Under the pieces are notes generated by a model. That model saw nothing but the letters and a program-made list of their open reading frames with translations, was not told the origin of the DNA and made no database searches. A stretch of DNA of 64,000 nucleotides from positions 62,001 to 126,000 of the forward strand of contig JAIELY010000001.1 of the NCBI GenBank assembly GCA_019752555.1. The letters are read 5' to 3'. Numbering within the stretch: the first letter of the stretch is position 1; every line of letters begins with the position of its first letter. Shown piece by piece: positions 17,257-25,580 of this stretch. Both the position numbers and the translations under genes were made by a program. The DNA comes from Rhabdochlamydiaceae bacterium (GTDB lineage Bacteria > Chlamydiota > Chlamydiia > Chlamydiales > Rhabdochlamydiaceae).

Positions 17257-17487
17257 ATGGTTATTGAAATGGTCAAGCGAGCTCCGAGAACGAAGAAAAA
17301 AATGCCGGCAGATGTACATAAAGAATTGGCAGAGCAGAATGCTTGCTATGTTCTGATCACTTGCGGCGAGCCTTCTGTCGATGGCAAAATGGAAGTGGAA
17401 ATGACCTATCAAGGCGATGCTTCTTTAGCGGCGTATCTCATCGAAAGCGCTCAGGGCATTATCGATTCAGATGATGAAGCATTCTAG
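17257..17487 (+). CDS. Small conserved-looking hypothetical protein
   Basis: A 76-residue protein with a basic N-terminus (VKRAPRTKKK) and an acidic C-terminus (GIIDSDDEAF). The middle, CYVLITCGEPSVDGKMEVEM, looks like a beta-strand pair. GGGAG lies 11 bases upstream of the ATG; an ATG at 17269 is an alternative. It sits 53 bp ahead of the M20 dipeptidase on the same strand. No family recognised. Confidence 0.6.
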   Translation: MVIEMVKRAPRTKKKMPADVHKELAEQNACYVLITCGEPSVDGKMEVEMTYQGDASLAAYLIESAQGIIDSDDEAF

Positions 17488-17540
17488 TCTTCGTCATCTT
17501 CCTTTTTCTCATTTAACGATCTTCTTAAAACAGGTTTTTC

Positions 17541-18920
17541 ATGTCACTATCCGTTGAAGAATTAAAGCGGTGGTACGACGCGCATCAAGAGGAGATCTTG
17601 CGCGATTTTTTTACGTTTTTAACATTTCCAAGTATTAGCGCTGATAAGGCTTTTGCCAATGAAACACTCAAGTGTGCAGAGTGGGTGTGCGCCCACTTGC
17701 AAAAAATCGGGTTGGACGCAGAGGTCTGGGAAACATCGGGGCTGCCGGTTGTGTTTGGAACGTATCTCAAAGCGGGCCCTACGCGCCCCACGCTGATGAT
17801 TTATCATCATTATGATGTGCAGCCGGTCGATCCTTTAAACTTATGGCATAGTGATCCGTTTCAGCCAGAGGTGCGCAACGGGCAGGTGTTCGCGCGCGGC
17901 GCTCTCGATAACAAGGGGCAGTGTTTTTATTCATTAACGGCCATTCGTGCAGTGATTGAGCTGGCGAGCTCTTTGAACTTGAACCTCAAGGTGTTTATTG
18001 AAGGGGAAGAGGAGTCTGGAAGCGAGGGAACAGCGGAAGTTTTAGAGCGGCGCAAGGAGGAATTAAAAGCGGACTACCTTTTGGTGGTGGATTTTGATCT
18101 TCCTGCAGATCACACTCCTGGTATTACTGTGGGAATGCGAGGGATGGTTTCATTTGAATTGGAATGTTCTAATTCCCTTATGGATTTGCACTCAGGGACC
18201 CATGGAGGTGTTGCTCTGAATCCTAACCGAGCGCTTGCACAGATCCTTTCGCAGTTATGGGATCGTTCTGGAAAAGTGACGATTCCCCATTTCTATGACA
18301 AGGTTAGCTCTCTTTCTAAAGAGGATTTAGCTGTTGTTGATATGACATTTGATCTCGATAGCTACACGCAAAGTTTTGGGGTCCATGCTTTTTGTCCGGA
18401 AGAGGGAATGTCATTAAAAGAATCGAACTGGCTACGTCCGACCTTAGAGATTAATGGAATGTGGGGCGGCTATACGGGAAATGGATTTAAGACGGTTATT
18501 CCCGCTAAAGCTCATGCAAAACTATCTTGCCGGATTGTGCCAGACCAAGACCCGGATGAAATTGCGCGCTATTTAAAAATGCACTTGGAACATCTTGCCC
18601 CTAAAGGGATCAAGATTAAGCTCGATTATTTGCATGGCAAGGCTGCATTTCGAAGTCGTTTTGATTCGCAGGTTGTAAAATCTGCGGCGTTAGCCTATGA
18701 AGAAGTGTTTGGGCAGAAATGCCGTTATTTGTTTTGCGGAGCATCGGTTCCGATTATCGTCAATCTAGCGGACGCAACAGGTGCTCAGGTCGCGATGATT
18801 GGCATGGGATTGAGCGATGATCAGATCCATGCACCCAATGAACATTTTGGGTTGGACCGATTTAAGTTGGGATTTTTAACGATGGGTCGGTTAATCGAAG
18901 GATTAGCAAAAGAGGGCTAA
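17541..18920 (+). CDS. M20-family metallodipeptidase
   Basis: A 459-residue zinc peptidase of the M20 (PepV/CNDP-like) family, probably cleaving dipeptides in the cytosol. The metal ligands can be placed: His and Asp in YHHYDVQP near residue 90, the bridging Asp in RGALDNKGQ near 121, the Glu-Glu pair in EGEEESGSEG near 156, an Asp in VVDFD near 183, and the final His in DQIHAPNE near 433. The dimerisation domain lies around 200-340. The next gene starts 3 bp after its stop. Confidence 0.88.
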   Translation: MSLSVEELKRWYDAHQEEILRDFFTFLTFPSISADKAFANETLKCAEWVCAHLQKIGLDAEVWETSGLPVVFGTYLKAGPTRPTLMIYHHYDVQPVDPLNLWHSDPFQPEVRNGQVFARGALDNKGQCFYSLTAIRAVIELASSLNLNLKVFIEGEEESGSEGTAEVLERRKEELKADYLLVVDFDLPADHTPGITVGMRGMVSFELECSNSLMDLHSGTHGGVALNPNRALAQILSQLWDRSGKVTIPHFYDKVSSLSKEDLAVVDMTFDLDSYTQSFGVHAFCPEEGMSLKESNWLRPTLEINGMWGGYTGNGFKTVIPAKAHAKLSCRIVPDQDPDEIARYLKMHLEHLAPKGIKIKLDYLHGKAAFRSRFDSQVVKSAALAYEEVFGQKCRYLFCGASVPIIVNLADATGAQVAMIGMGLSDDQIHAPNEHFGLDRFKLGFLTMGRLIEGLAKEG

Positions 18921-18923
18921 TTT

Positions 18924-20045
18924 ATGGAATATGCGTCTCAAGAAAGTCCTGCAAGAGTTGAAAAATCGCGCAATCCTTATTTTTTTGCTGCTGTGGGTCC
19001 TAGTTTTTTAGCCTTGGCGTTATGCGCGCTTCTTATTTGGATAGCTCCTTTCATGACCCCCTTTGTGCTCCTTGCGGGCGGCGGCTGGCTTTTAATAGGG
19101 CTGGCTAAGACAAAGGGACTTATTTTTTCCTTACTTGCGCTTGTTGCAGTGGCAGTTTGGCAGTTTTCTTTTTTAATGTCTCATCTGTGGTGTTCTCTTT
19201 TCATAGGTGCGATGGGAGTAAGCTGGCTGATTTTGTGGATGGGACAGAAGGAAGTGTATGAGCGAGAGTCTAGCCACTCTCAGTTGATAAATGAGTTGGA
19301 AGCGCAAAAAGAGCAAGCGATGAGTTTAGAGAAGATGATGCAGGCGCATCTTGAGTCTCTTCAGAATGAAACAGAGGGAAAATTAAAAGAGATGGCCTGT
19401 TCTTTGGAGCGCGCTTTGCAGGAGGTTAAAACGACGCAAGGGTGTGTGGAAGCTAAAGAGCATGAGAGTGAGCTCTGGATGCGTCGCTGCGAGTCTCTTA
19501 CACATGAGCTTTCTTCGTTTCAAGAAAGAGAAAAAATATTGGAAGCAGAGCTTCTTAAATCTCAAGGTCCAGCAAATCCGATCATCTCACAAGAGAGTCA
19601 TGATGAATCCCTGCAGATGCAGTATTGGCAGTTGCAGGAGCAATTTCAAGAGAAATCAGATCTTTTACATCAGACGCGCAAGGAGTTATTCCAGAAAGAA
19701 GGGGAGCTGATTCTTTTTCAAAAGGATAGGGAAGAAGAAATTGCGTCTTTATGCGAGCAAGACCGCGCTTTTCATGCTCATTTAGATGGATTAGCAGATG
19801 AGTGCAAAGAGTTGGGGCAGGAGATCGTGCGCTTGGAGGAGATTATTTCAACACTAGTGTTGTTTCCTGAAAATTCTTGTCAGTTTAGCGATGAGCTATT
19901 TGATGTTAGTAAGCAGGAAGCGCCTTTACAAGCTCTTAAGAAGCCTAGAGCTGCGCGCAAAACAAGTTCTAAAAAGAAAGGGACTGTTTCCAATCTTTTG
20001 CAGGATGTCAAAGAAAAGAGTCAGCAGATTTCACTTCTCGATTAA
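18924..20045 (+). CDS. Membrane-anchored coiled-coil hypothetical protein
   Basis: 373 residues. The N-terminal 110 residues hold about four hydrophobic segments (ALALCALLIWIAPFM, FVLLAGGGWLLIGL, LLALVAVAVWQFSFL, LFIGAMGVSWLILWM). From about 115 to 300 a long Glu/Gln/Lys-rich heptad pattern indicates a coiled coil, ending in a basic tail (KKPRAARKTSSKKKG). The arrangement suggests an inner-membrane anchor with a cytosolic coil. It starts 3 bp after the dipeptidase and overlaps convergent truA by 15 bp. I cannot name it. Confidence 0.7.
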   Translation: MEYASQESPARVEKSRNPYFFAAVGPSFLALALCALLIWIAPFMTPFVLLAGGGWLLIGLAKTKGLIFSLLALVAVAVWQFSFLMSHLWCSLFIGAMGVSWLILWMGQKEVYERESSHSQLINELEAQKEQAMSLEKMMQAHLESLQNETEGKLKEMACSLERALQEVKTTQGCVEAKEHESELWMRRCESLTHELSSFQEREKILEAELLKSQGPANPIISQESHDESLQMQYWQLQEQFQEKSDLLHQTRKELFQKEGELILFQKDREEEIASLCEQDRAFHAHLDGLADECKELGQEIVRLEEIISTLVLFPENSCQFSDELFDVSKQEAPLQALKKPRAARKTSSKKKGTVSNLLQDVKEKSQQISLLD

Positions 20046-20777
20046 CACTTTGTTCAAACTAAGGCCATGGGCAGGGGCGGTAACCCCTGCTAAGGATCTT
20101 GCTTTATTATCAAGAATGATCGGAATTTGATCCGGATTTAATTTATCGCAGCCGATGTACACAAGTGTGCCGATCAGATTGCGAACCATTTTGTACAAAA
20201 AATGATCGCCTTTGACTGCAATTTGCAAGCGGTGATGGGGAAGTGTTTCTAATGAGATGCTTTCTAATGTGCAGAAAGGGGAGCGTGTCCACAGTGCCCT
20301 GTCATTGCAGAAGGCAGAAAAATCGTGGTTGCCGAGTAAATGAGGAATTGCTTTTTCGATTTGTTTTAAATCCAGGGGCGTTGGGACATGCCAGGAGATG
20401 TGGCGATAAAACGGGAGCTGGAAGGGGGAGTTGCAGATCTGATAGAGGTATTCTTTGCCTCGGTTGTCTAATGTAGGGTGAAAATCAGGCGGCATTTCCT
20501 TTGCGCTCAAGATCCGAATGTCCTGGGGGAGTACCCCATTTAAACTGCGTATGAGAAGTGGCAAATCCATTAAGTGCTCAGTTTTAAAATTAACGACTTG
20601 CCCTTGCGCATGCACGCCTGCATCTGTGCGGCTTGCGGCTTGTAGCTCTACTTTTTCGCGTAAGATCTGAAATAGCGCCCGCTCAAGAGCGGATTCGATG
20701 GTGGGCGCGTCTTGGTTTTTTTGCCAGCCTAGATAGCGTGTTCCTTCGTAACAGACGATGAGCTTGATGTTACGCAT
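20031..20777 (-). CDS. truA: tRNA pseudouridine38-40 synthase
   Basis: TruA isomerises U38-U40 in the tRNA anticodon arm. The 248-residue length is normal. The start YEGTRYLGWQKNQ, the catalytic Asp in ASRTDAGVHAQGQV near residue 52, and the C-terminal FLYKMVRNLIGTLV are characteristic. Its 5' end overlaps the end of marC by 8 bp, so the two are likely co-translated. Confidence 0.95.
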   Translation of the reverse strand: MRNIKLIVCYEGTRYLGWQKNQDAPTIESALERALFQILREKVELQAASRTDAGVHAQGQVVNFKTEHLMDLPLLIRSLNGVLPQDIRILSAKEMPPDFHPTLDNRGKEYLYQICNSPFQLPFYRHISWHVPTPLDLKQIEKAIPHLLGNHDFSAFCNDRALWTRSPFCTLESISLETLPHHRLQIAVKGDHFLYKMVRNLIGTLVYIGCDKLNPDQIPIILDNKARSLAGVTAPAHGLSLNKVLIEK

Positions 20778-21387
20778 GAATCGTTTGACTTTGTAGGATG
20801 AATAGGCGAACTCCTTCTAAAAACATCTGAACGGAGATTAAGACAAGAATTAGTCCCATGAGTCGTTCGCTCGCAATTAAGCCTTTATCACCTAAGAGTT
20901 TTTTTAATGTAGGTGAGGCGAGCAATATGAGAGTGGAAATGGCCCATGCGATGACAATTGCCGCGACAGTGATCCATTCGCTGTGGTCCTGATAGGAGTA
21001 GAGCATGACAGCAGCCAGCACGGCAGGACCTGCGACCATCGGAACGGCAAGTGGGACGATGAAGGGTTCTTTCTCGCGCGATAGGTCAAGTTCTGGGTCT
21101 TTGTGAGAGGGAAAAATCATGCGGATTGCGATGATAAAGAGGATGATGCCTCCGGACACGAGCAGTGTCGATTGCTGAACCTTTAGCAGATCTAGAAGAA
21201 AATTACCTAAGAAATTAAAACAAATAATGATCGCAAGCGCGATGATAAGTTCGCGGAAAATAATAACCCGCTGTCTTTTGGGATCAACATCTTTTAAAAC
21301 AGCGACAAAAATTGGGACGTTGCCGAGCGGGTCCATCAATAGGAAGAGTGCAAACGCCACACTTAAGATTTGAAGAAGAGTATCCAT
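20770..21387 (-). CDS. MarC family integral membrane protein
   Basis: A 205-residue protein with about six membrane helices. MarC/UPF0056 hallmarks are the N-terminal LFLLMDPLGNVPIFV and the central PLAVPMVAGPAVLAAVMLYS. The family is of unknown transport function, despite its old name, which came from the mar locus. It starts just after divergent spacing from the phospholipase D gene, and its 3' end overlaps truA. Confidence 0.88.
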   Translation of the reverse strand: MDTLLQILSVAFALFLLMDPLGNVPIFVAVLKDVDPKRQRVIIFRELIIALAIIICFNFLGNFLLDLLKVQQSTLLVSGGIILFIIAIRMIFPSHKDPELDLSREKEPFIVPLAVPMVAGPAVLAAVMLYSYQDHSEWITVAAIVIAWAISTLILLASPTLKKLLGDKGLIASERLMGLILVLISVQMFLEGVRLFILQSQTIHA

Positions 21388-21423
21388 ACTTAATACATAT
21401 AGTAATAAATAAAGATGTTTTAA

Positions 21424-22392
21424 TCAAAAAGATTCGAGCTCTATGATCTCCCAGAGGCGATTTAAAAACTTAATTTGATTTTTCTGGAGGTAGGGAAGGA
21501 ATAAAAGGAAGTCTTCATTTTTGGCAAACGCAGCTTGGGTCCAGTTTGCAGAGCCCATAATCAGAGTGTTCTCGTCGATGAGAGCCCATTTGTGGTGAAG
21601 CAGCTCTTGACCGCGGCTTAGCAGGAGGGGGATTTGTGCTTTTTCGAGTAAAGCAACGACTTTTCGGCTAGCGCCTCGGGCTGTGTAGAGATCGAGCGCC
21701 ACTTGCACAAAGACCCCTCTTTTGTGGGCGCGTACGAGGGCATGTGCGATTGTCGGATGGGTCAGTGTGTACATGGCAAGCTTAATTGAGCTTTGGGCAT
21801 CATCGATTGCTGCAATCAGTTGTGCCAGAGCGTTGTGCTTTTCATTAGGCAGAAGAAAGAGCTCTGCCGGTCGTTCTTCGATCTCAAAGATAAAATGGGA
21901 CCCCGTTTCTCTTCTTAGAAATTGTGCAAGGGGCGGGCTGTGGAGCCCTATCACGAGATTGTTGTGGTGTTTGAGGGATGTAGGGGTGAGGTTAGCCGTG
22001 CCCAAAAAGACTGTCGTGTCATCGATTGCGATCATTTTACGATGCATGAGTCCTTTGGAGGCGTAGGGGAGCGCTTGGGGTAGGAGCTTGCGTAGGTTGC
22101 TGGAGGCGGACTTATCGTAGCGGATCGCTATAGAGAGGTTTTGAGAGGCTTTTTTTTGAAGAAGAGCGATGATTTCGGTGTCTGTAATTCCATACATCAT
22201 GATGTATAAGGAGGTGCGCGCGCGGTTTAAGGCTGTGCACAGGGTGAGTTTGATGTCTTGACGGCTTTGATTTGAATAAAAAAGCAGTGGGTGTCTGTGA
22301 TCGGGAAGGGGAGGAGTGGTTGCGGAAACAAAAAGCCACGCACAGCCTGAGAATATCCCGCCAAGAAGAAGGCAGAAGATCCAAAGACGCAT
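21424..22392 (-). CDS. Phospholipase D-like protein with lipoprotein-type leader
   Basis: 322 residues with two HKD motifs: HRKMIAIDDTTVFLGTANLT near 126 and HHKWALIDENTLIMGSANWT near 268. The two-domain PLD superfamily acts on phosphodiesters (phospholipids or nucleic acids). The N-terminus MRLWIFCLLLGGIFSGC has a hydrophobic core ending in Cys, which could be a lipobox. If so, it is envelope-anchored and faces the periplasm. In C. trachomatis a PLD protein (CT084, recalled) likewise lies near rpmB. It begins 32 bp after rpmB on the same strand. Confidence 0.87.
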   Translation of the reverse strand: MRLWIFCLLLGGIFSGCAWLFVSATTPPLPDHRHPLLFYSNQSRQDIKLTLCTALNRARTSLYIMMYGITDTEIIALLQKKASQNLSIAIRYDKSASSNLRKLLPQALPYASKGLMHRKMIAIDDTTVFLGTANLTPTSLKHHNNLVIGLHSPPLAQFLRRETGSHFIFEIEERPAELFLLPNEKHNALAQLIAAIDDAQSSIKLAMYTLTHPTIAHALVRAHKRGVFVQVALDLYTARGASRKVVALLEKAQIPLLLSRGQELLHHKWALIDENTLIMGSANWTQAAFAKNEDFLLFLPYLQKNQIKFLNRLWEIIELESF

Positions 22393-22424
22393 CGTGGCTT
22401 TCGGAACTTTTAATCGAAAGAAGG

Positions 22425-22700
22425 CTAGACTTTTTCGCCTTTCGCGCGCAACTGGCGCACGACGGTTGGAAGACCGACCTTATCGATGGTGCGCATCGCA
22501 CCTGTGCACAGTTTCAAGGTGATGAATCTGTTTTCTTCCGCGAACCAAAATCGTTTTTTCACGAGGTTGGGTCGAAAGCGGCGTTTTGTAATTCCTGTGA
22601 CTTTAAGACCGATCCCTTTTTTCTTTTTTGCAATCCCGCGAATAGCATAGCTATTGCCGCGGACAGGGACTTTTCCGGTCACTTGACATCTCTTAGACAT
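22425..22700 (-). CDS. rpmB: 50S ribosomal protein L28
   Basis: A 91-residue L28 with [17 protein letters not shown] at the start, [13 protein letters not shown] in the middle and the C-terminal [14 protein letters not shown] single Cys replaces the zinc-binding set of some species. From memory rpmB in C. trachomatis (CT086) is next to malQ (CT087); here malQ is about 10 kb away, so that junction has been opened. Confidence 0.95.
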   Translation of the reverse strand: MSKRCQVTGKVPVRGNSYAIRGIAKKKKGIGLKVTGITKRRFRPNLVKKRFWFAEENRFITLKLCTGAMRTIDKVGLPTVVRQLRAKGEKV

Positions 22701-22822
22701 GTTCGACTCCGGTTTTCACGCATATGAGGGATGATCTTACCAGCTTAAATCTTATTGAACAACAACATTTGCTTCGTGTAAGTTAAAAATTAAATTATTA
22801 GTCTCTAGGACGAAGGGGATTT

Positions 22823-24220
22823 GTGGAAGAATTATTCGCAGATTATGTCGTGATTGGCACGGGTCCCGCAGGGCAAAAAGGGGCAATTCAAGCAGCAAAG
22901 CTTGGTAAATCGGTGATCGTCGTTGAGAAAGAAGCGCATCCAGGAGGCGCTTCTTTGAATTCGGGAACGCTGCCGTCTAAATCGTTGAGGGAAGCCATTC
23001 TTGATTTGACCGATTTCTATCAAAGAAGTTTTTACGGTCAAAACCGGCCGCTGCGCGAGGTGTCGATTAATGATCTTAACTATAGATTGCATCGGATTTT
23101 GGAAGAGGAGCGCAAAATGCTGCTCCGTCAATTTGAAAAAAATAAGATCCGTTTAGTTCAAGGCTCTGCTCGATTTCAAGATGAACATCACGTGGTCATT
23201 CTCGATCCGACTCAAAAAGCCACGACTCGGATCACTGCGGATTATTTTTTAATTGCAACAGGATCCAAACCGCGCAATCCCAATAACGTTCCTTTTGATA
23301 ATGAAACGATCTTAGACTCGACCCGTCTTCTTGCGATCGATCACCTTCCCAAAACGTTAATCGTGTTAGGAGGTGGGATCATCGGATCTGAGTATGCGAG
23401 TTTTTTTGCGGCGCTTGGCACAGAGGTGACCGTGATCGATAAAAGAGATCATTTGCTTCCTTTATTGGATCATGAAATTGGTCTTCATTTGCAAAAAGCG
23501 TTAAGCACTCTTGGTCTTCAAGTGATGGGAAATAAAGAGCCGGATAAAATAATGCGTACGAAAGAAGGGGTTGAGGTGCGATGCAAAGACGGCACGACAC
23601 TGCATGCAGAAATGTTGTTATATGCGTTAGGAAGAGAGGCAAACGTCGATCAGTTGCAAGTGGATAATGTGGGGATTTCTGTTGATCGGACGGGATATAT
23701 TCCGGTGAATGCACTGTTTCAAACCATAGTTCCCAATATCTACGCGGCAGGCGATGTGATTGGAGCGCCAGCTCTTGCGTCGACGAGCATGGAGCAAGGG
23801 CGGCTGGCTGCACGTCATGCTTTCGGGGCGCAAACGCATCATTTCCCGACTTTTTATCCAATTGGAATTTATACCATTCCAGAAATTTCTTCCTGTGGCT
23901 ATACTGAAGAACAGCTCAAAGAACTCGGCTTTAGGTATGAAATTGGTAGAGCCTACTATTATGAAATAGCTCGCAACCAGATCGTTGGCAATGATCCGGG
24001 AATGTTCAAGCTGTTGTTCCATGCCGATACGCTAGAGATCCTGGGGATTCATATCATCGGGCGGGCTGCAACAGAGGTGATTCACATTGGGCAGGTCGCA
24101 ATGAGCTTTAACGCACGGATCGATTATTTTATCGATCAAGTGTTCAATTATCCGACGTACGCTGAGGGCTATCGGATCGCTGCATTAAATGGATTTAACA
24201 AAGTCAAGCATAGAAAATAG
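22823..24220 (+). CDS. sthA: Soluble pyridine nucleotide transhydrogenase
   Basis: SthA moves hydride between NADPH and NAD in the cytosol. The 465-residue flavoprotein has an FAD motif GTGPAGQKGAIQAAKLG near residue 12, the second dinucleotide fold GGGIIGSEYASFFAALG near 183, and TIVPNIYAAGDV near 305. The redox-disulphide region of related lipoamide dehydrogenases reads LNSGTLPSKSL here and lacks both cysteines, as expected for SthA. The start is a GTG with AAGGGG just upstream. The next gene follows 11 bp downstream. Confidence 0.92.
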   Translation: MEELFADYVVIGTGPAGQKGAIQAAKLGKSVIVVEKEAHPGGASLNSGTLPSKSLREAILDLTDFYQRSFYGQNRPLREVSINDLNYRLHRILEEERKMLLRQFEKNKIRLVQGSARFQDEHHVVILDPTQKATTRITADYFLIATGSKPRNPNNVPFDNETILDSTRLLAIDHLPKTLIVLGGGIIGSEYASFFAALGTEVTVIDKRDHLLPLLDHEIGLHLQKALSTLGLQVMGNKEPDKIMRTKEGVEVRCKDGTTLHAEMLLYALGREANVDQLQVDNVGISVDRTGYIPVNALFQTIVPNIYAAGDVIGAPALASTSMEQGRLAARHAFGAQTHHFPTFYPIGIYTIPEISSCGYTEEQLKELGFRYEIGRAYYYEIARNQIVGNDPGMFKLLFHADTLEILGIHIIGRAATEVIHIGQVAMSFNARIDYFIDQVFNYPTYAEGYRIAALNGFNKVKHRK

Positions 24221-24231
24221 GTCAGCTGCGC

Positions 24232-24696
24232 ATGGCAATTTACGATATTTCTGAAGTTGAAAAACAGGGAACCTCGCACACAGCTTCTTCTGAGACCCGT
24301 GAAGAGGCAGAAATTTCAAATGAACCATCGATTTCAGCGCCGTCCTTTTGTAAGGACCGTTTTTTTTCTTCGCTGACAGCTCGCCTATTTTTTCTGATTT
24401 TATTATGTGCTGATGTCCTCTGGGCTGTTTATTCTCTTATTCTTTGGAGTGTGGCAGCGCTCTTGTGCTTGGCAACAGTGTTTAAAGTTTCAAGTCTTTT
24501 AGAGTTTTGCTCGGTAAGGTGGCTATCGGTGAGGCGTTCGCTCATCTGCGGGGTCTCTTTATTCATCACGCTTTTTAGTCCTTCCTTTGGGATCATGATC
24601 GCATGCACTTATTTCTTGATGTACGATAAGTCGGGGATCGAAGAGGTCGTGCCCAGTTCCTTGCAGTCGCAATTTAAAGAGTTTTTCAAGTCCTAG
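24232..24696 (+). CDS. Hypothetical membrane protein
   Basis: 154 residues: an acidic, Ser/Thr/Glu-rich N-terminal 35 residues, then three hydrophobic segments (about 47-65, 66-85 and 103-128), and a short polar tail. The paired hydrophobic segments with small polar ends recall chlamydial inclusion-membrane-like bilobed proteins, but the spacing is not diagnostic. It follows sthA by 11 bp and overlaps the convergent kinase-like gene by 4 bp. Confidence 0.6.
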   Translation: MAIYDISEVEKQGTSHTASSETREEAEISNEPSISAPSFCKDRFFSSLTARLFFLILLCADVLWAVYSLILWSVAALLCLATVFKVSSLLEFCSVRWLSVRRSLICGVSLFITLFSPSFGIMIACTYFLMYDKSGIEEVVPSSLQSQFKEFFKS

Positions 24697-25580
24697 CGTT
24701 CAATCAGTTGATTGAGCTGCTCATCGAAGTGGGGCAATAGCTCAGGATAATGCTTTTTTATCCATCTGCCTAAGCGTTGCGTTTTGAACAAAATCTCTTT
24801 TTTATACACAGCAGGCCGTTTGATTTCAGGATCAAAGACAAAAGAGCTCAAATCAAGGGCGATCGCTTTGTTATCTACGAACCCGAAGTTTTCATAAAGC
24901 TTTTGATCAAGATCGCGGATCCCTTGTCTTGAGAAGGTGAGGAGGCATTCGAGAAGTTGATTGATGGCACGCTTGGCTCCGCTAAGATCATTGCGAGAAT
25001 GGAATTGTTCTAGGTGGTCGAAAAGCAGCTCTGCGCGCTCTTGAACCACAAATTCTGTGCGGTCAAGATCGATCTCATGTCGGACGCCGATTTTATCATA
25101 GAGAATCACCTTTTTGTGCAGGTCCTCTGTTTTGTTAAGGTGAACGTAAAGAAGGCCAGAGAGCTCTTTGAGATGCCGATAGACAAGCGTGCAGCTTGTG
25201 AAGTTAAATTCTTGAAAATAGCGCTCATGAGGAGAGATCCTTGGACTGTGAAATAATAGTTTTGGCCAGCTGAAATGTTTAAAAATGTGTGGAAGCGAGA
25301 GGTGTTCATGGTTATAGAATTTTAAGATGGTTTTCCCATCCGCGCCTAAAAAAGCATAGCACCATCCTCCGCTGTTGAGAAAAGTGAAGGGCTGATCGAG
25401 TTTTGCGTGGATTTCTTCCATTTGTTTTTGTGAAAGAGGATCAACTTCCCAACGCGTGTCGTTAGGAAGGTCGGAAAGAAGCGAGTAATAGCGAAATCCT
25501 TGCGTTTGCCTATTGCAAAAGAAAAAGAGGGCAGCGCAAACGCAAAGAATTCCGCCGATGTTTAACAGTCTTTTTGTCAC
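24693..25580 (-). CDS. Membrane-anchored kinase-fold-like hypothetical protein
   Basis: 295 residues. One membrane anchor (about 7-23, LNIGGILCVCAALFFF) comes first. A stretch resembling a kinase N-lobe follows: FLNSGGWCYAF as a possible glycine loop and KTILKFYN with a possible ATP-binding Lys. Later GIRDLDQKLYENFGFVDN looks like a catalytic loop (D-x-x-x-x-x-N) and AIALDLSSF supplies a DFG-like Asp. It could be a LPS-kinase/aminoglycoside-kinase relative, but I recognise no exact family. The start overlaps the end of clpB by 4 bp, implying coupling to the chaperone gene. Confidence 0.55.
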   Translation of the reverse strand: MTKRLLNIGGILCVCAALFFFCNRQTQGFRYYSLLSDLPNDTRWEVDPLSQKQMEEIHAKLDQPFTFLNSGGWCYAFLGADGKTILKFYNHEHLSLPHIFKHFSWPKLLFHSPRISPHERYFQEFNFTSCTLVYRHLKELSGLLYVHLNKTEDLHKKVILYDKIGVRHEIDLDRTEFVVQERAELLFDHLEQFHSRNDLSGAKRAINQLLECLLTFSRQGIRDLDQKLYENFGFVDNKAIALDLSSFVFDPEIKRPAVYKKEILFKTQRLGRWIKKHYPELLPHFDEQLNQLIER

